A stretch of 64,000 nucleotides of DNA from Gimesia maris. Lineage in GTDB: Bacteria; Planctomycetota; Planctomycetia; Planctomycetales; Planctomycetaceae. Where the stretch lies: the NCBI RefSeq assembly GCF_008298035.1, contig NZ_CP042910.1:3239001-3303000 (forward strand). The letters are read 5' to 3'. Every line of letters begins with the position of its first letter. Position 1 is the first letter of the stretch. The notes beneath the pieces are model-generated. The model saw nothing but the letters and a program-made list of their open reading frames with translations. It was not told the DNA's origin and ran no database searches. Positions 1 through 8,477 of this stretch are shown here, one piece after another. The position numbers and the translations under genes were made by a program.

Positions 1-357
1 GTTTTTTTCAGTGCTCTGTTATTGATGTTGAATTTAATCGAATTTACGTCGGCTCAAAGAGAGGATTCATATGACGATTCGATCTTTGGATATGACTTTT
101 CCCAGGGGTATACCAGTCTGGAGCGTTCCAGTAGTCAATTGGTAGAAAAGCAGGCTGGATTTTTCCAGAAGTGGCGCGAAAAACGCAAATTACAGAAAAA
201 AATGCGTGAACGTGAAAAGAATCGGGATGCCGAAAAACAGCTCGATTTGTTGCTGCATAAGGTTCACGAATTCGGTTTAGAGTCACTCACTCCCAAAGAA
301 CGTCAGCAGCTTAATCAGGTAAGTGCCCGATATCGTAAGAGCGACTCCGAGACCTGA
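1..357 (+). CDS. Rhomboid-like membrane protein, 3' end only
   Basis: The frame is open from base 1, so the gene starts outside the window; a TTG/ATG near 22-25 is probably internal. The first visible residues (VFFSALLLMLNLIEF) are hydrophobic and could be the end of a membrane helix. A cytoplasmic, very basic tail follows (KWREKRKLQKKMREREK). The last 35 residues have the pattern LLLHKVHEFGLESLTPKER, matching the tail of the rhomboid protease at 9453-10307 (ILEKISREGEASLTDQER). This short helical domain is common at the C-terminus of planctomycete rhomboids. Calling this a rhomboid rests on that shared tail only, because the catalytic region is outside the window. Confidence 0.6.
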   Translation, partial: VFFSALLLMLNLIEFTSAQREDSYDDSIFGYDFSQGYTSLERSSSQLVEKQAGFFQKWREKRKLQKKMREREKNRDAEKQLDLLLHKVHEFGLESLTPKERQQLNQVSARYRKSDSET

Positions 358-902
358 AAACTGGTATTCCACTTGTCCTGTTTCCTGCTCTTGAAAGTGA
401 CATCACTGGCCCATTCTCAAATTTTCGCAACAATTTTTCTGTGGCCTCTTCTTCTTTTCCAGTCTCAGCCTGAATAATCAATTCAATCCCGTAGAGCCTT
501 AAAATCCTTCCGGTAGATGTCTGATGCTACGTAATTTATTTTCATTACTGGTGAACATGGAAAATACCCCTTTACGACATCCTTGACTGTCAACGGTGAC
601 CTCTGAGAGTAGCTAATTCTCTTACGTATATCGGCTTATGGATCAAGGTGAGACCGCTTACACGAATCCGCGACAGGTTCATGATTCAAATGATCACGGT
701 TTACAGAAAAAGTCGCAGGGATTGTTCACTATCCCTGTTTTAAAGCTGTTTTGAGTCTATTTGGCTCGTATTCCGGCTGAAAAGTTCAGGATTGGCGGAA
801 AGAGCCGGCAATCGTTGTCCAGATGTGATTTCTGATTTGCGGACTGGTGTTTGCGAACTAGCTTTTTAAGGGAAATTACCTTTAGAAAGTTGAGATCGGA
901 TT
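358..902. other. Gene-free stretch before the HD-GYP gene
   Basis: No convincing gene is present in these 545 bases. Two things can be seen. A hairpin with 7-bp arms (CAGGGAT / ATCCCTG, 716-737) is followed by TTTT and looks like a weak terminator. On the minus strand a reading frame runs without a stop from about 500 down to 309 and has a protein-like composition (for example GIELIIQAETGKEEEATEKL), but no good start or ribosome site; it may be a gene remnant. No c-di-GMP riboswitch signature was seen ahead of the HD-GYP gene. Confidence 0.5.
716..741 (+). terminator. Weak hairpin with T-run
   Basis: Arms CAGGGAT (716-722) and ATCCCTG (731-737) pair perfectly around an 8-base loop and are followed by TTTT. 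It lies 360 bases after the upstream stop codon, so if it acts it would end a long 3' UTR or a small RNA rather than the gene directly. Confidence 0.35.
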
Positions 903-2564
903 ATGGTTTTAGGCACAATTGACTCATTAAAGAAGTTGTCGAACTTCAGCAAACGTGGCGGTGAATGGGATCATTCTTTGCATCAGGACGCAAAGAATGA
1001 GCTTGCTCTCAGTCGTTTGAAGCGGATTTCAGAGCTGACAGGCCTGTCGATGCACTGCTTCGACAGTAATCAGCAGCTTCTCCACAACAAGTCGAATGCG
1101 CAATCCCTCGCCTATTTCCCTGCAGATGTTCTCAACGAGATTGAGACTGTGGAAGGGCTCACACTCATTGAAAACCCGAATGGGATTACTCATTTTCTGA
1201 TCCCCCTGCTGCGAGATGCGAAACAGCGGTTTATCGCAGTTGGTTTTGTGTTTTCCAGAGAAAAGCGGAAGCTGACGGAGATGGTATTATCCGCAGTCAA
1301 GCAGGAGTGGAGTTCTGAAGATTTGGATTTCTGGCTGGAAAGCCAGCGGGTCCTGGATGTGAAATCGTTGCATGCCTTATTAAGCCTGGCTGTGCTACAC
1401 CTTGAGGAAGAACAGCAGCTCACTCAGTTAAACGACGAGGTTGATAATTTATCGGAGTGTCTGGATGAGACATTTGAAGAAATCAGCCTGTTGCATGAGG
1501 TCGCTCAGCATTTAAAGATTTCAGAAACTCCGGAACAACTGGGCCAGCTTTGCCTGGATCGAATCAGCACTCTGATTGAAGCTGAGACAAATATAATCTG
1601 GTTTGAAGCCCAGGATAATACGTCGCAGTTCCTGTCTGACAGTCAGACTGACTTTGATGAACTGAAGCTGGCACGGCTCGTGGCTCAGTTTGATGGATTT
1701 CACTGGGATAAACCTCTGGTAATCAACCAGGTAGAGAGTTCTCTGCTGTCTCTTGAATTCCCAGACCTGCATAATCTGGTACTGGTGCCTGTCTCTGATG
1801 GCATCAATTCCTTTGGCTGGATTCTCAGCTGTAATTTACTCAAAAGTGAAGAGTATGGAACGATACAAGCCAGCCTGTTAAATTCAGTCGCATCATTTCT
1901 GGGGACGCATTTACGAAATATTGACCTCTACGCTCAACAGGAAGAACTGATGTTGAGCTTTGTGAAGTCATTTATCTCCACGCTGGATGCCAAAGATCCA
2001 TACACACGTGGTCATAGTGAGCGGGTCGCGTTGATTGCACAGCAACTGGCAAAACAGCTGGGCTATTCAGGCGAGTTTATTCAGGACATTTATCTTTCGG
2101 GGCTGCTGCATGATATCGGGAAAATCGGCGTCGATGACGGTATTCTCCGTAAGGAAGGAAAACTGACTGACGAAGAGTTTTCGCAGATTCAAAAACATCC
2201 AATGATTGGTTATAAAATCCTGACGGGGATTAAAAAACTGAAGAATATCCTTCCAGGTATACGAAATCACCACGAACAGATTGATGGACGCGGCTACCCG
2301 GACGGATTACGGGGATCTGATATACCATTGATGGCTCGGATTATCGCGGTAGCAGATGCATACGATGCGATGGGAAGTGACCGTCCCTATCGAAACGGAA
2401 TGCCACTGGAACGTCTGGAGAATATCTTCAGGGAAGGAAAAGGACTGCAATGGGATTCTGATGTTATTGATGCCTACTTTGAAATCCGGGATGAGATCAC
2501 CCGCCTCTCTCAAAAATATAATGCAGAGGCAGAAACTCTGGCTGAGGCTGGCAGGAACGGTTAA
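903..2564 (+). CDS. GAF and HD-GYP domain signalling protein
   Basis: Probably a cyclic-di-GMP phosphodiesterase. The first ~185 residues contain a sensor-like region without a clear family. Residues ~195-340 resemble a GAF domain (LLHEVAQHLKISETPEQLG onward). The C-terminal ~190 residues form an HD-GYP domain: an HD pair at H403/D404 within LLHDIGKIG, then HHEQIDGRGYPDG with the GYP motif at 464-466. These are the metal-binding and signature residues of the family, and none is missing. No membrane helix or signal peptide is visible, so it should be cytoplasmic. It has no receiver domain; input presumably comes through GAF. The start is an ATG with only a weak ribosome site (TGAGATCGG). Confidence 0.9.
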   Translation: MVLGTIDSLKKLSNFSKRGGEWDHSLHQDAKNELALSRLKRISELTGLSMHCFDSNQQLLHNKSNAQSLAYFPADVLNEIETVEGLTLIENPNGITHFLIPLLRDAKQRFIAVGFVFSREKRKLTEMVLSAVKQEWSSEDLDFWLESQRVLDVKSLHALLSLAVLHLEEEQQLTQLNDEVDNLSECLDETFEEISLLHEVAQHLKISETPEQLGQLCLDRISTLIEAETNIIWFEAQDNTSQFLSDSQTDFDELKLARLVAQFDGFHWDKPLVINQVESSLLSLEFPDLHNLVLVPVSDGINSFGWILSCNLLKSEEYGTIQASLLNSVASFLGTHLRNIDLYAQQEELMLSFVKSFISTLDAKDPYTRGHSERVALIAQQLAKQLGYSGEFIQDIYLSGLLHDIGKIGVDDGILRKEGKLTDEEFSQIQKHPMIGYKILTGIKKLKNILPGIRNHHEQIDGRGYPDGLRGSDIPLMARIIAVADAYDAMGSDRPYRNGMPLERLENIFREGKGLQWDSDVIDAYFEIRDEITRLSQKYNAEAETLAEAGRNG

Positions 2565-2587
2565 ACTGACACACTTCAGCAGTGTTT

Positions 2588-2611
2588 ATTGATGTCGCTA
2601 TTGATGTCGCT
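2588..2611 (+). repeat. 12-bp tandem duplication
   Basis: ATTGATGTCGCT occurs twice head to tail between the HD-GYP gene and the lipoprotein gene. It may be a replication-slippage duplication; no function is evident. Confidence 0.6.
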
Positions 2612-2640
2612 AGCGTGATCTGCCAACCGGGAGCTGTCAG

Positions 2641-3273
2641 GTGAAATTTGACGTCCATCGTGATCGGGTTGTTTTCTCTCATCTTCTGATACTGTCCTGT
2701 TCTCTGATACAGGGATGTGGATCAGAACCATCCACAGAACAGGCTGATCCACCGATTCCCATGGCGCCTGCCATGGCTGTCTCGAATGACGAAACCAAAG
2801 AAAATAATTCAGCTTCAGGGGGAGAAACCGTAATTGACGGTATCCGGTTTCAGGTACCACACGGCTGGAAACAGGTTGCCCTCTCCCCTGCGCAACAGGG
2901 CATGATTTCAGCCAGTTTCAGGATTCCTGAAGCGGGCAATGATGTCAAGTTGACCCTCTCTTCCGTTGGAGGAGGAATCGCTGCGAATCTGCAGAGATGG
3001 AAGGGACAGTTTCAGTTGAAGCCCGGTGAAAGTCCTCTCGAAAAAACGATGCGTGTGGATGGTGTTGATGTGGTCTGGCTGGATTTGCGAGGTACCTTTG
3101 ATTCTGGTCCCGCAATTGATTCCCAGGTGGCTTCGGGTATGCGCATGATCGGGGTTGCTATTCCGCGCAGTCCCCGAGACTTTTATCTGAAATTGACTGG
3201 ACCGCGCGAGCAGCTCTTGAATATCGATGCTGAATTTCGGGAATTTGTGAAATCAGCTCGTTTCGAGCAATGA
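2641..3273 (+). CDS. Putative lipoprotein of unknown function
   Basis: A GTG start is supported by GGGAG seven bases upstream. The N-terminus has a charged stretch, a hydrophobic run (LLILSCSLIQGC) and a lipobox-like LIQGC at about Cys26, so the mature protein is probably lipid-anchored. A Pro/Ala-rich linker follows, and then a ~140-residue domain starting IDGIRFQVPHGWK. That segment resembles secreted planctomycete domains that begin with a predicted beta strand and 'P.GW', but I cannot name a family. It lies 76 bases after the HD-GYP gene on the same strand and may be co-transcribed. No catalytic motif is seen. Confidence 0.7.
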   Translation: MKFDVHRDRVVFSHLLILSCSLIQGCGSEPSTEQADPPIPMAPAMAVSNDETKENNSASGGETVIDGIRFQVPHGWKQVALSPAQQGMISASFRIPEAGNDVKLTLSSVGGGIAANLQRWKGQFQLKPGESPLEKTMRVDGVDVVWLDLRGTFDSGPAIDSQVASGMRMIGVAIPRSPRDFYLKLTGPREQLLNIDAEFREFVKSARFEQ

Positions 3274-3333
3274 ACGGTATCACGAATGATGAATACGTTT
3301 CAGCGCTTCAGGAAATGTGATTCCCACTCTGCT

Positions 3334-4617
3334 TTAGCGCGAGGGTTGCCAGCAACGCAGTATCCCGGCGACAAGATGACCGCCAAATCCGAATGAGAGC
3401 TTCAGCGCGGTGTTGACAGGTTTCGGAACCGCCACTCGAGGTGTATAGTTCAAATTGCATTGTGGATCAGGATGTTCCAGGTTCAATGTCGGGGGGACGA
3501 TGTTATCCCGCATCGCCAGTAATGTGAACCCGAGCTCGACACTGCCGGCTGCCCCCAGCAGGTGTCCCATGCCCCCCTTCAGGCTGGAACACGGAATCGA
3601 TTGTGCCAGCTCACCAAGTGCATTCTGCAGTGCCCGGGTTTCATAGAGGTCGTTGATCTGTGTACCAGTCCCGTGCAGGTTGATGTAGTCCAGTTCTGCA
3701 ACCGAGACATCTGCTCGATGCAATGTATCTTTAATTAATCGAGCCAGGCTTTCTGCGGCGGGATCGAACTGCATCAGATGCGTCGAATCAGCGCCCAGTC
3801 CTCCTCCCAGCCATTCTGCATAAGGGGTTGCATTTCTTTCTAATGCATGCTCCAGGGATTCAAGGATTAAGATCCCTGCTCCCTCGCCTACGACAAATCC
3901 ATTTCTCCGGCTGTCGTACGGTTTACAGGCTTGTGCTGGTGAGGGGAAGTCCGTTGCCAGCACCCCCATCCGTTGAAACGAAGCCAGTACAGCAGGTACC
4001 AGGGAAGCGTCGGTGCTGCCTGCGATCACAGTGTCGCAAATGCCGTCTCGAATTAAATCGGCGCCTCGCATGACGCTGGAGAGACCGGTGGCGCAGGCTG
4101 AAACCGGAGTCAACGATGCTCCCTGTAGTCCGTACTCGGCGGCAACCGCCTGGCTGCATGCATCAGGCAGACATTGGAGCCAGAATTCCGGTGGGATTGA
4201 GTTGTTTGCTGTCGAGTTACCGAAAGAGGCGGCAGCCAGTTCGGCATAGCCAGCGATTCCCCCTTTGCTGGATCCGATGACGCATCCCGCTGATTCACTG
4301 AAAAGTCGACTTCGGTCAAGTCCTGCATCCCTGATCGCTTCGCTGGTTGCTTTCAGAGTCAGATTGATGGAAGGATCATTCTGGAAAGGAGCATGAGTGA
4401 GCGATGATGAAGAGAGATCAGAGTCGGGAATCACCCCCCCTGTGACAGGGCGTCCCAGCTGATTCGACAGATCCTGCAGCAGTCTGGTCGCAGAATGACC
4501 GGAGAGCAGTTTTTGCCAGGACTGTTCGCGTCCAACAGCATAAGGAGTAATCAGGCCAATCCCCGTAATGACAACCCTGCGGGAAGTTTGCTCTTTGACC
4601 GAAATCTTTGATGGCAT
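3334..4617 (-). CDS. Beta-ketoacyl-ACP synthase II-like protein (FabF family)
   Basis: Condenses malonyl-ACP with a growing acyl chain in fatty-acid or polyketide-like synthesis. The thiolase-fold residues are all present: active-site Cys175 in SACATG, His315 in LHGTGT, and His352 in GGMGHLLGAAG, with Lys347 nearby. Length (427 aa) is normal for FabF. The C-terminal glycine-rich gate reads FGFGGHLVAG instead of the usual FGFGGTNG, which may alter chain selectivity. The ATG start gives the expected RRVVITGIGL opening. No acyl carrier protein or other fab gene is adjacent; fabI and accD lie elsewhere in the window. It could therefore be a second, specialised ketosynthase rather than the housekeeping FabF. 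Confidence 0.88.
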   Translation of the reverse strand: MPSKISVKEQTSRRVVITGIGLITPYAVGREQSWQKLLSGHSATRLLQDLSNQLGRPVTGGVIPDSDLSSSSLTHAPFQNDPSINLTLKATSEAIRDAGLDRSRLFSESAGCVIGSSKGGIAGYAELAAASFGNSTANNSIPPEFWLQCLPDACSQAVAAEYGLQGASLTPVSACATGLSSVMRGADLIRDGICDTVIAGSTDASLVPAVLASFQRMGVLATDFPSPAQACKPYDSRRNGFVVGEGAGILILESLEHALERNATPYAEWLGGGLGADSTHLMQFDPAAESLARLIKDTLHRADVSVAELDYINLHGTGTQINDLYETRALQNALGELAQSIPCSSLKGGMGHLLGAAGSVELGFTLLAMRDNIVPPTLNLEHPDPQCNLNYTPRVAVPKPVNTALKLSFGFGGHLVAGILRCWQPSR

Positions 4618-4740
4618 TAGCCTGTGTCCAGGTTAATTGTAGCGTTTCCAGGGGGATGGAGACCCCAGGGAATAAAAGTGCTGTTGTTTATGAGATGTGT
4701 TCAGGAACTGATATCAGCAGGCAGGAGTGAATAAGAATAA

Positions 4741-4956
4741 TCAGGATCGATGACTGGTACGGCAGATGGCAAATAATGCCAGTCCGACCAGGACTGCCAC
4801 CAGGATGTATTCGACAACTGATGTCTGAGATGTCTCTACCAGTCCACTCTGACGTGTTTCTTCCTGGGCCAGAACAGTTCCAGCTGAAGCCAGTAAAACG
4901 CCTGTTGTAACACAGAATTGACAGAAGCGTTCGGGCATGTTTTGATTTCTCTTCAT
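4741..4956 (-). CDS. Small secreted or membrane protein
   Basis: About 71 residues. The N-terminus is basic (MKRNQNMPERF), followed by a hydrophobic segment ending in ASAGTVLAQ, a plausible signal peptidase I site. A short polar region follows, then a second hydrophobic helix (VVEYILVAVLVGLALFAI) and a short basic end. This is the layout of a one-helix membrane protein with a periplasmic or paryphoplasmic N-terminus. The family is not recognised. A later ATG (at 4938) is an alternative start. It lies 123 bases upstream of the ketosynthase gene on the same strand. Confidence 0.55.
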   Translation of the reverse strand: MKRNQNMPERFCQFCVTTGVLLASAGTVLAQEETRQSGLVETSQTSVVEYILVAVLVGLALFAICRTSHRS

Positions 4957-5141
4957 AATCAAAGATTAAAAACTTGGATTGGGATTGAACACGGTTCCTG
5001 ATGAGGATTGTAACATCAGATGTGGTTGTCTGCATCCTGAAAAGGCTGTTCCGGTTAAAAACGGGAGTGATTTCACCGGAATTCCATTGCTGAAATACGG
5101 ATACTGTACTGGTTTTCAATGGAACTCAGCTGAATCATGTT

Positions 5142-5657
5142 TCAGGCTTGTATGATGGCATCAACGGGTTTTCGCAGTTCTTGGAAATCCTGCTGATGTA
5201 GAAAGACCGTTTGCCAGCTTTCAGAGCGGGGTTTCATTTTTTGTCGATATTCATCGATTTTGACCAGATAGAACGCGTAGAGGTTTCCCCGAAATTCAAA
5301 TAGCTTTTCCAGGCTGTTGGAGATCGAGTTTTCAGGGAGCTGATAAGCGAAAACAAAGCCAGAGACAAAGTCATTTCCAAACAATTCCTGCCACTGCTGT
5401 AGCCCTTGTATATCTTCCAGAGTGGCCCAGTTTTCCCAGCGACGGCTTTGATTCTGATTCGGCGAGATTTCAGTGCGACCTTTGACATCAATCAGGAGAT
5501 TAGGGCCCTGGCTGGCGTAGACGATAAAGTCGAGTGACTTGATGGAAGCGTCTTTTGCGAGCGCGCGTCGTTTCTCATCCACTGCCACGTAAGGAATTTT
5601 TTGGGCGCGGAGGTATGCCTCGAACGCAGCATCATAATGGTTTCTGCGAATTACCAT
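5142..5657 (-). CDS. HYxxAFE family protein, nuclease-like fold suspected
   Basis: The opening NHYDAAFEAYLRA fits the planctomycete family named for its HYExAFE motif. The central part reads SLDFIVYASQGPNLLIDVKGR. An acidic residue followed by a D-x-K pair in a strand is the active-site pattern of PD-(D/E)xK nucleases, so a restriction-endonuclease-like fold is a reasonable inference. Length is 171 aa, with no signal peptide. The family has no established function that I know of. The gene stands alone, with 180 and 247 bases of non-coding sequence on its two sides. Confidence 0.75.
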   Translation of the reverse strand: MVIRRNHYDAAFEAYLRAQKIPYVAVDEKRRALAKDASIKSLDFIVYASQGPNLLIDVKGRTEISPNQNQSRRWENWATLEDIQGLQQWQELFGNDFVSGFVFAYQLPENSISNSLEKLFEFRGNLYAFYLVKIDEYRQKMKPRSESWQTVFLHQQDFQELRKPVDAIIQA

Positions 5658-5796
5658 ATGTATTACTGTCCCGGATAAAAGATGATCAGAAGATCTGTTC
5701 TTTTGTGAGCAGGGTTGTGAGATACTGTAAGTATCTATACTTGGGGGAGTAATATCAACTGCAGTATGAATGAAATTTGACAGAAACGTGAGCGGC

Positions 5797-5815
5797 GATT
5801 AATGGTCCATTAATC
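5797..5815. promoter_or_regulatory. 19-bp palindrome, possible operator
   Basis: GATTAATGG-T-CCATTAATC has perfect 9-bp arms around one base. It sits in the 247-bp gap between the hisS stop codon and the HYxxAFE gene, upstream of the latter. No T-run follows on either strand, so a protein-binding site is more likely than a terminator. Confidence 0.35.
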
Positions 5816-5904
5816 CTGAATTGACAGGTGGTCAATGTCAGGCGAGCACGCAACGCGCGTACCGACCATTTCGGTCAATGTGTCATTCCAAGTCTGATAA
5901 GACA

Positions 5905-7263
5905 CTATGCCAGTATCCGTCTGATGTGTTCCAGCAGTTCTTCTTTGCGGACGGCCGTCTGGGTTCCCGTCTGCATATCCTTGACCTGCCATTCCTGTTT
6001 TTCAAATTCATCGTCTCCAGCGACGATCACAATTTTGAAACCATGCCGATTGGCGTATTTGAACTGTTTCTTGATGGCTTTCGTGTCCGGGTAGACTTCG
6101 ACATTAAAACCGTACATCCTGAGATCGCGAGCGATTCTGAGATAGTCGGGAGTGTATTTTGCATCCATCTGTGTAACCAGAATTGGGGCGGGAGTTGAAA
6201 TCTCGTCCAGCAGATTCAGCTCCTGCATGGCGGCCAGCAGGCGATCCAGACCCAGGCTGGCTCCGACACCTGGCAGTTGTTGAGTCGTAAACAGTTCTGC
6301 GAGGTTATCATAACGCCCTCCAGAACAGACACTCCCGATTCCAGGCAACTGGTTCAGGAAGGTTTCATAGATCGTTCCGGTGTAATAATCGAGTCCCCGG
6401 GCAATTGAGGGATCAAGGACGATTCGTTCGCTGACGATGCCCGCCTTGTCGACGGCGTCAAAGACTTCCCTTAGATAAGCGACCCCCTGCTCTCCACATT
6501 CATTGCCGACCAGCTGTTTCTCAAGCGAATTCAGTATTTCTGCTGTGGAGCCCTCGACAGTGGTCAGGGAAATCACTTTTTCCGCCTGTTGCTGTGTGAG
6601 ATCGCCCTGTTCCTGCATTTCTTTGATGACAGCGTCAGCACCGATCTTGGGGAGCTTGTCGAGTGCCCTCAGTACTTCCGCCGAACGTGACTGGAGATCC
6701 AGGCTTTCCAGCAGACCGTTCAGAATCTTGCGGTTATTGATGTGAATCGTAAAATCGGAGAAACCGATTTTCACCATCAGGTCATGGATGATAAACAGGG
6801 TTTCGATATCCGCAGAATTCGATGTAGTGCCGATAGTGTCAAAATCACATTGGACAAACTCGCGGTAGCGACCTTTTTGAGGGCGTTCACCACGCCAGAC
6901 CGTGCCGACATGATAGCGTTTAAACGGGGTACCCAGTTCACCGATATTCTGTGCAGCAAAGCGGGCAAAAGGTACCGTCAGATCAAAACGCATGGCAACG
7001 TCCCGACCTCCCTGTTCAAAGCGAAACATCTGCTTATCCGATTCAGTGCCCCCCTTCCCCGTCAGGATTTCAGTGTATTCCAGAGCCGGTGTGTCGATGG
7101 GGCTGAAGCCATAACTGCGGTAGACGGATTTGGCTGTTTCAATCAGTTGTTCCCGGGGAATCATCGCTGAGGGGAGATAATCTCGGAACCCTTTGAGAGT
7201 CCGTGGTTCAATTAAGTCTTTTTTCACTGTCGTTCTACCGGATTGAATGGCAGCTGAGTTCAT
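5905..7263 (-). CDS. hisS: Histidyl-tRNA synthetase
   Basis: Class II synthetase that charges tRNA-His. Motif 2 region: VGTVWRGERPQKGRYREFVQ. The histidine-specific signature RGLDYYTGTIYE is intact. The C-terminal ~95 residues (ILVTQMDAKYTPDYLRIARDLR and on) form the anticodon-binding domain. The chosen ATG has AAGG five bases upstream and gives 452 residues, with GFRDYLP about 25 residues in. A longer frame begins 42 bases earlier, but the added residues do not match the family and would nearly abut the upstream stop codon. It follows the YkgJ-like gene with a 47-base gap, so the two are probably co-transcribed. Confidence 0.96.
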   Translation of the reverse strand: MNSAAIQSGRTTVKKDLIEPRTLKGFRDYLPSAMIPREQLIETAKSVYRSYGFSPIDTPALEYTEILTGKGGTESDKQMFRFEQGGRDVAMRFDLTVPFARFAAQNIGELGTPFKRYHVGTVWRGERPQKGRYREFVQCDFDTIGTTSNSADIETLFIIHDLMVKIGFSDFTIHINNRKILNGLLESLDLQSRSAEVLRALDKLPKIGADAVIKEMQEQGDLTQQQAEKVISLTTVEGSTAEILNSLEKQLVGNECGEQGVAYLREVFDAVDKAGIVSERIVLDPSIARGLDYYTGTIYETFLNQLPGIGSVCSGGRYDNLAELFTTQQLPGVGASLGLDRLLAAMQELNLLDEISTPAPILVTQMDAKYTPDYLRIARDLRMYGFNVEVYPDTKAIKKQFKYANRHGFKIVIVAGDDEFEKQEWQVKDMQTGTQTAVRKEELLEHIRRILA

Positions 7264-7310
7264 TGCTGCCTTGATGAAAATTGAAAATGCGAGTGATTTC
7301 AGCAATTGAG

Positions 7311-7760
7311 CTAAATATGGACAATCGGAAGTTTCTGGTGGGTCGCTTCAGCGGCAGGTTTTTTCTTCTTTTTCTTCTTTTTGGGTGGCAGGACGGCATG
7401 CGCGTATTCCCAGATCTGTTCCGGAGTTTCGAACAGGCGGTCGTAGGTACCATCATTGTCGTATTCGCATTCATCAGTTGTGTAAGTACGGCAGATTTGA
7501 GGTCGATCTTCGTAATTACCACAGCGATAATCATCCAGGAGGTATTTACAGTCGCCGTAAACCATCAGGAACCAGACGTCGTCGTCGACAAAAATGGCAC
7601 AGCTTCCATGCATGACGTACCAGCGCATATGGTCATAGTCTTCCCAGGTTTCAGGAGTTTCGATTGGCAGCGCAAAATAACGACAACAACGGGCCGTGCA
7701 ATAGCTGCACAATACTTCGCCCGGTTTGAGTTCAGTTCGTTTGACTGTCACTGTTGACAT
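7311..7760 (-). CDS. YkgJ/FliB-type cysteine-cluster protein
   Basis: A small protein with a cysteine cluster that probably binds zinc or iron. Visible cysteines: CSYCTARCCRYF near the N-terminus, then GDCKYL, YRCGNY, PQICRTY and DECEYD. This CxxCxxxCC...C...C layout is that of the putative zinc- or iron-chelating YkgJ family. The biochemical role of these proteins is not settled. The C-terminal part has a run of eight lysines after PP (PPKKKKKKKK), an unusual basic tail that could contact nucleic acid. It lies directly upstream of hisS in the same orientation. Confidence 0.82.
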   Translation of the reverse strand: MSTVTVKRTELKPGEVLCSYCTARCCRYFALPIETPETWEDYDHMRWYVMHGSCAIFVDDDVWFLMVYGDCKYLLDDYRCGNYEDRPQICRTYTTDECEYDNDGTYDRLFETPEQIWEYAHAVLPPKKKKKKKKPAAEATHQKLPIVHI

Positions 7761-8127
7761 ATTCGGAGACCTCTGGTGAAGAGTTTGAAGGCTGAAAACG
7801 GGTCAGAAGCGACTGCTGTGAGAATCGCACTCTGGAAAACACTGTGAATGAATTCGAATCTGTTTGTGTAGCTTGTTTTAGATAGGGTAATCAGCGCCTG
7901 AAAAAACGCAACAAACAGAACGACAGAAAAATGTTGGAAGCTGTGAATCTGAACTATTTTATATTTTGAATCTTTTATAAGCCATTCGAGTGTTAATTGC
8001 ACGGAAAGAGGGGATAGAAAGTAGAGGAATTCAAGCAGTCCCGTTAACGTTATTAGAAGACTGTTGAGCAGGTATCGTAGTTTTATTTCGACAGCACGGC
8101 ATATTTGGTCTGTTTTTATCGGTTTTA

Positions 8128-8158
8128 TTGATTATCCAATCAGGAGAAGTCGTATAAT
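8128..8158 (+). promoter_or_regulatory. Sigma-70-type promoter candidate
   Basis: TTGATT (8128-8133), a 19-base spacer and a perfect TATAAT (8153-8158). The spacer is one to two bases longer than optimal. Transcription would start near 8165 and give a ~310-base leader before the ATG at 8478. Confidence 0.45.
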
Positions 8159-8164
8159 ACAGGT

Positions 8165-8300
8165 TTCTCCTTGACCCTGATTTACAGAGGGACTTATCAT
8201 TAAGTAATAGTCCTGATTGGCTTTTTGCCGCTTTTCAGTCCCTCTGGACAGATCTCTCAGGGATCTGTGCGAATAATTGGTACCAGTCGAATTATTTTCT
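8165..8300 (+). ncRNA. Candidate structured leader RNA
   Basis: Three perfect stems follow one another: CAGAGGGACT (8175-8184) with AGTCCCTCTG (8237-8246); ACAGATC (8248-8254) with GATCTGT (8262-8268); AATAATT (8272-8278) with AATTATT (8290-8296), the last followed by TTTC. The first arm can instead pair locally with AGTCC (8209-8213), just before GATTGGCTTTTT, which would make a terminator-like alternative fold. CCAATCAGGA (8136-8145) is also complementary to TCCTGATTGG (8211-8220), but it lies upstream of the proposed start. No known RNA family was recognised. Confidence 0.35.
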
Positions 8301-8477
8301 ATCGGGAGTTCCTGAGCGTCGATGTTAGAAACAGGGGATCGCAGTTGCTGACACAGAGAATCATGCGGAGAAGCTGAAGCTACGAAAAGTGTTAAAATAT
8401 ACCGAACATAGGTATTTCAAGATTCAATAAAGAGTACGAGAGTAAATCTCGTCTGATTCCATCAAGGTCCAATACAG

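Larger units (their letters stand above)
7761..8477. other. 717-bp gene-free region with structured leader
   Basis: This separates two divergent genes. The half next to the minus-strand YkgJ gene shows nothing I can name. The half next to the plus-strand gene holds a promoter-like TATAAT and a chain of perfect hairpins, described as separate entries. A further hairpin, ACGAGA-GTAAA-TCTCGT (8436-8452), lies 25 bases ahead of the ATG at 8478 and could influence translation. An 84-residue minus-strand frame here (7748-8002) overlaps the YkgJ start and has no gene-like features. Confidence 0.5.

Noticed and set aside
903-2564. Possible c-di-GMP riboswitch ahead of the HD-GYP gene
   Set aside because: The upstream 545 bases contain no GEMM-like core.
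3923-4328. Several long frames on both strands inside the ketosynthase gene
   Set aside because: They are shadows of a well-supported gene, with no ribosome sites and poor composition.
7748-8002. 84-residue minus-strand frame at the start of the 717-bp gap
   Set aside because: It overlaps the start of the YkgJ-like gene, has no ribosome site, and its composition is not protein-like.
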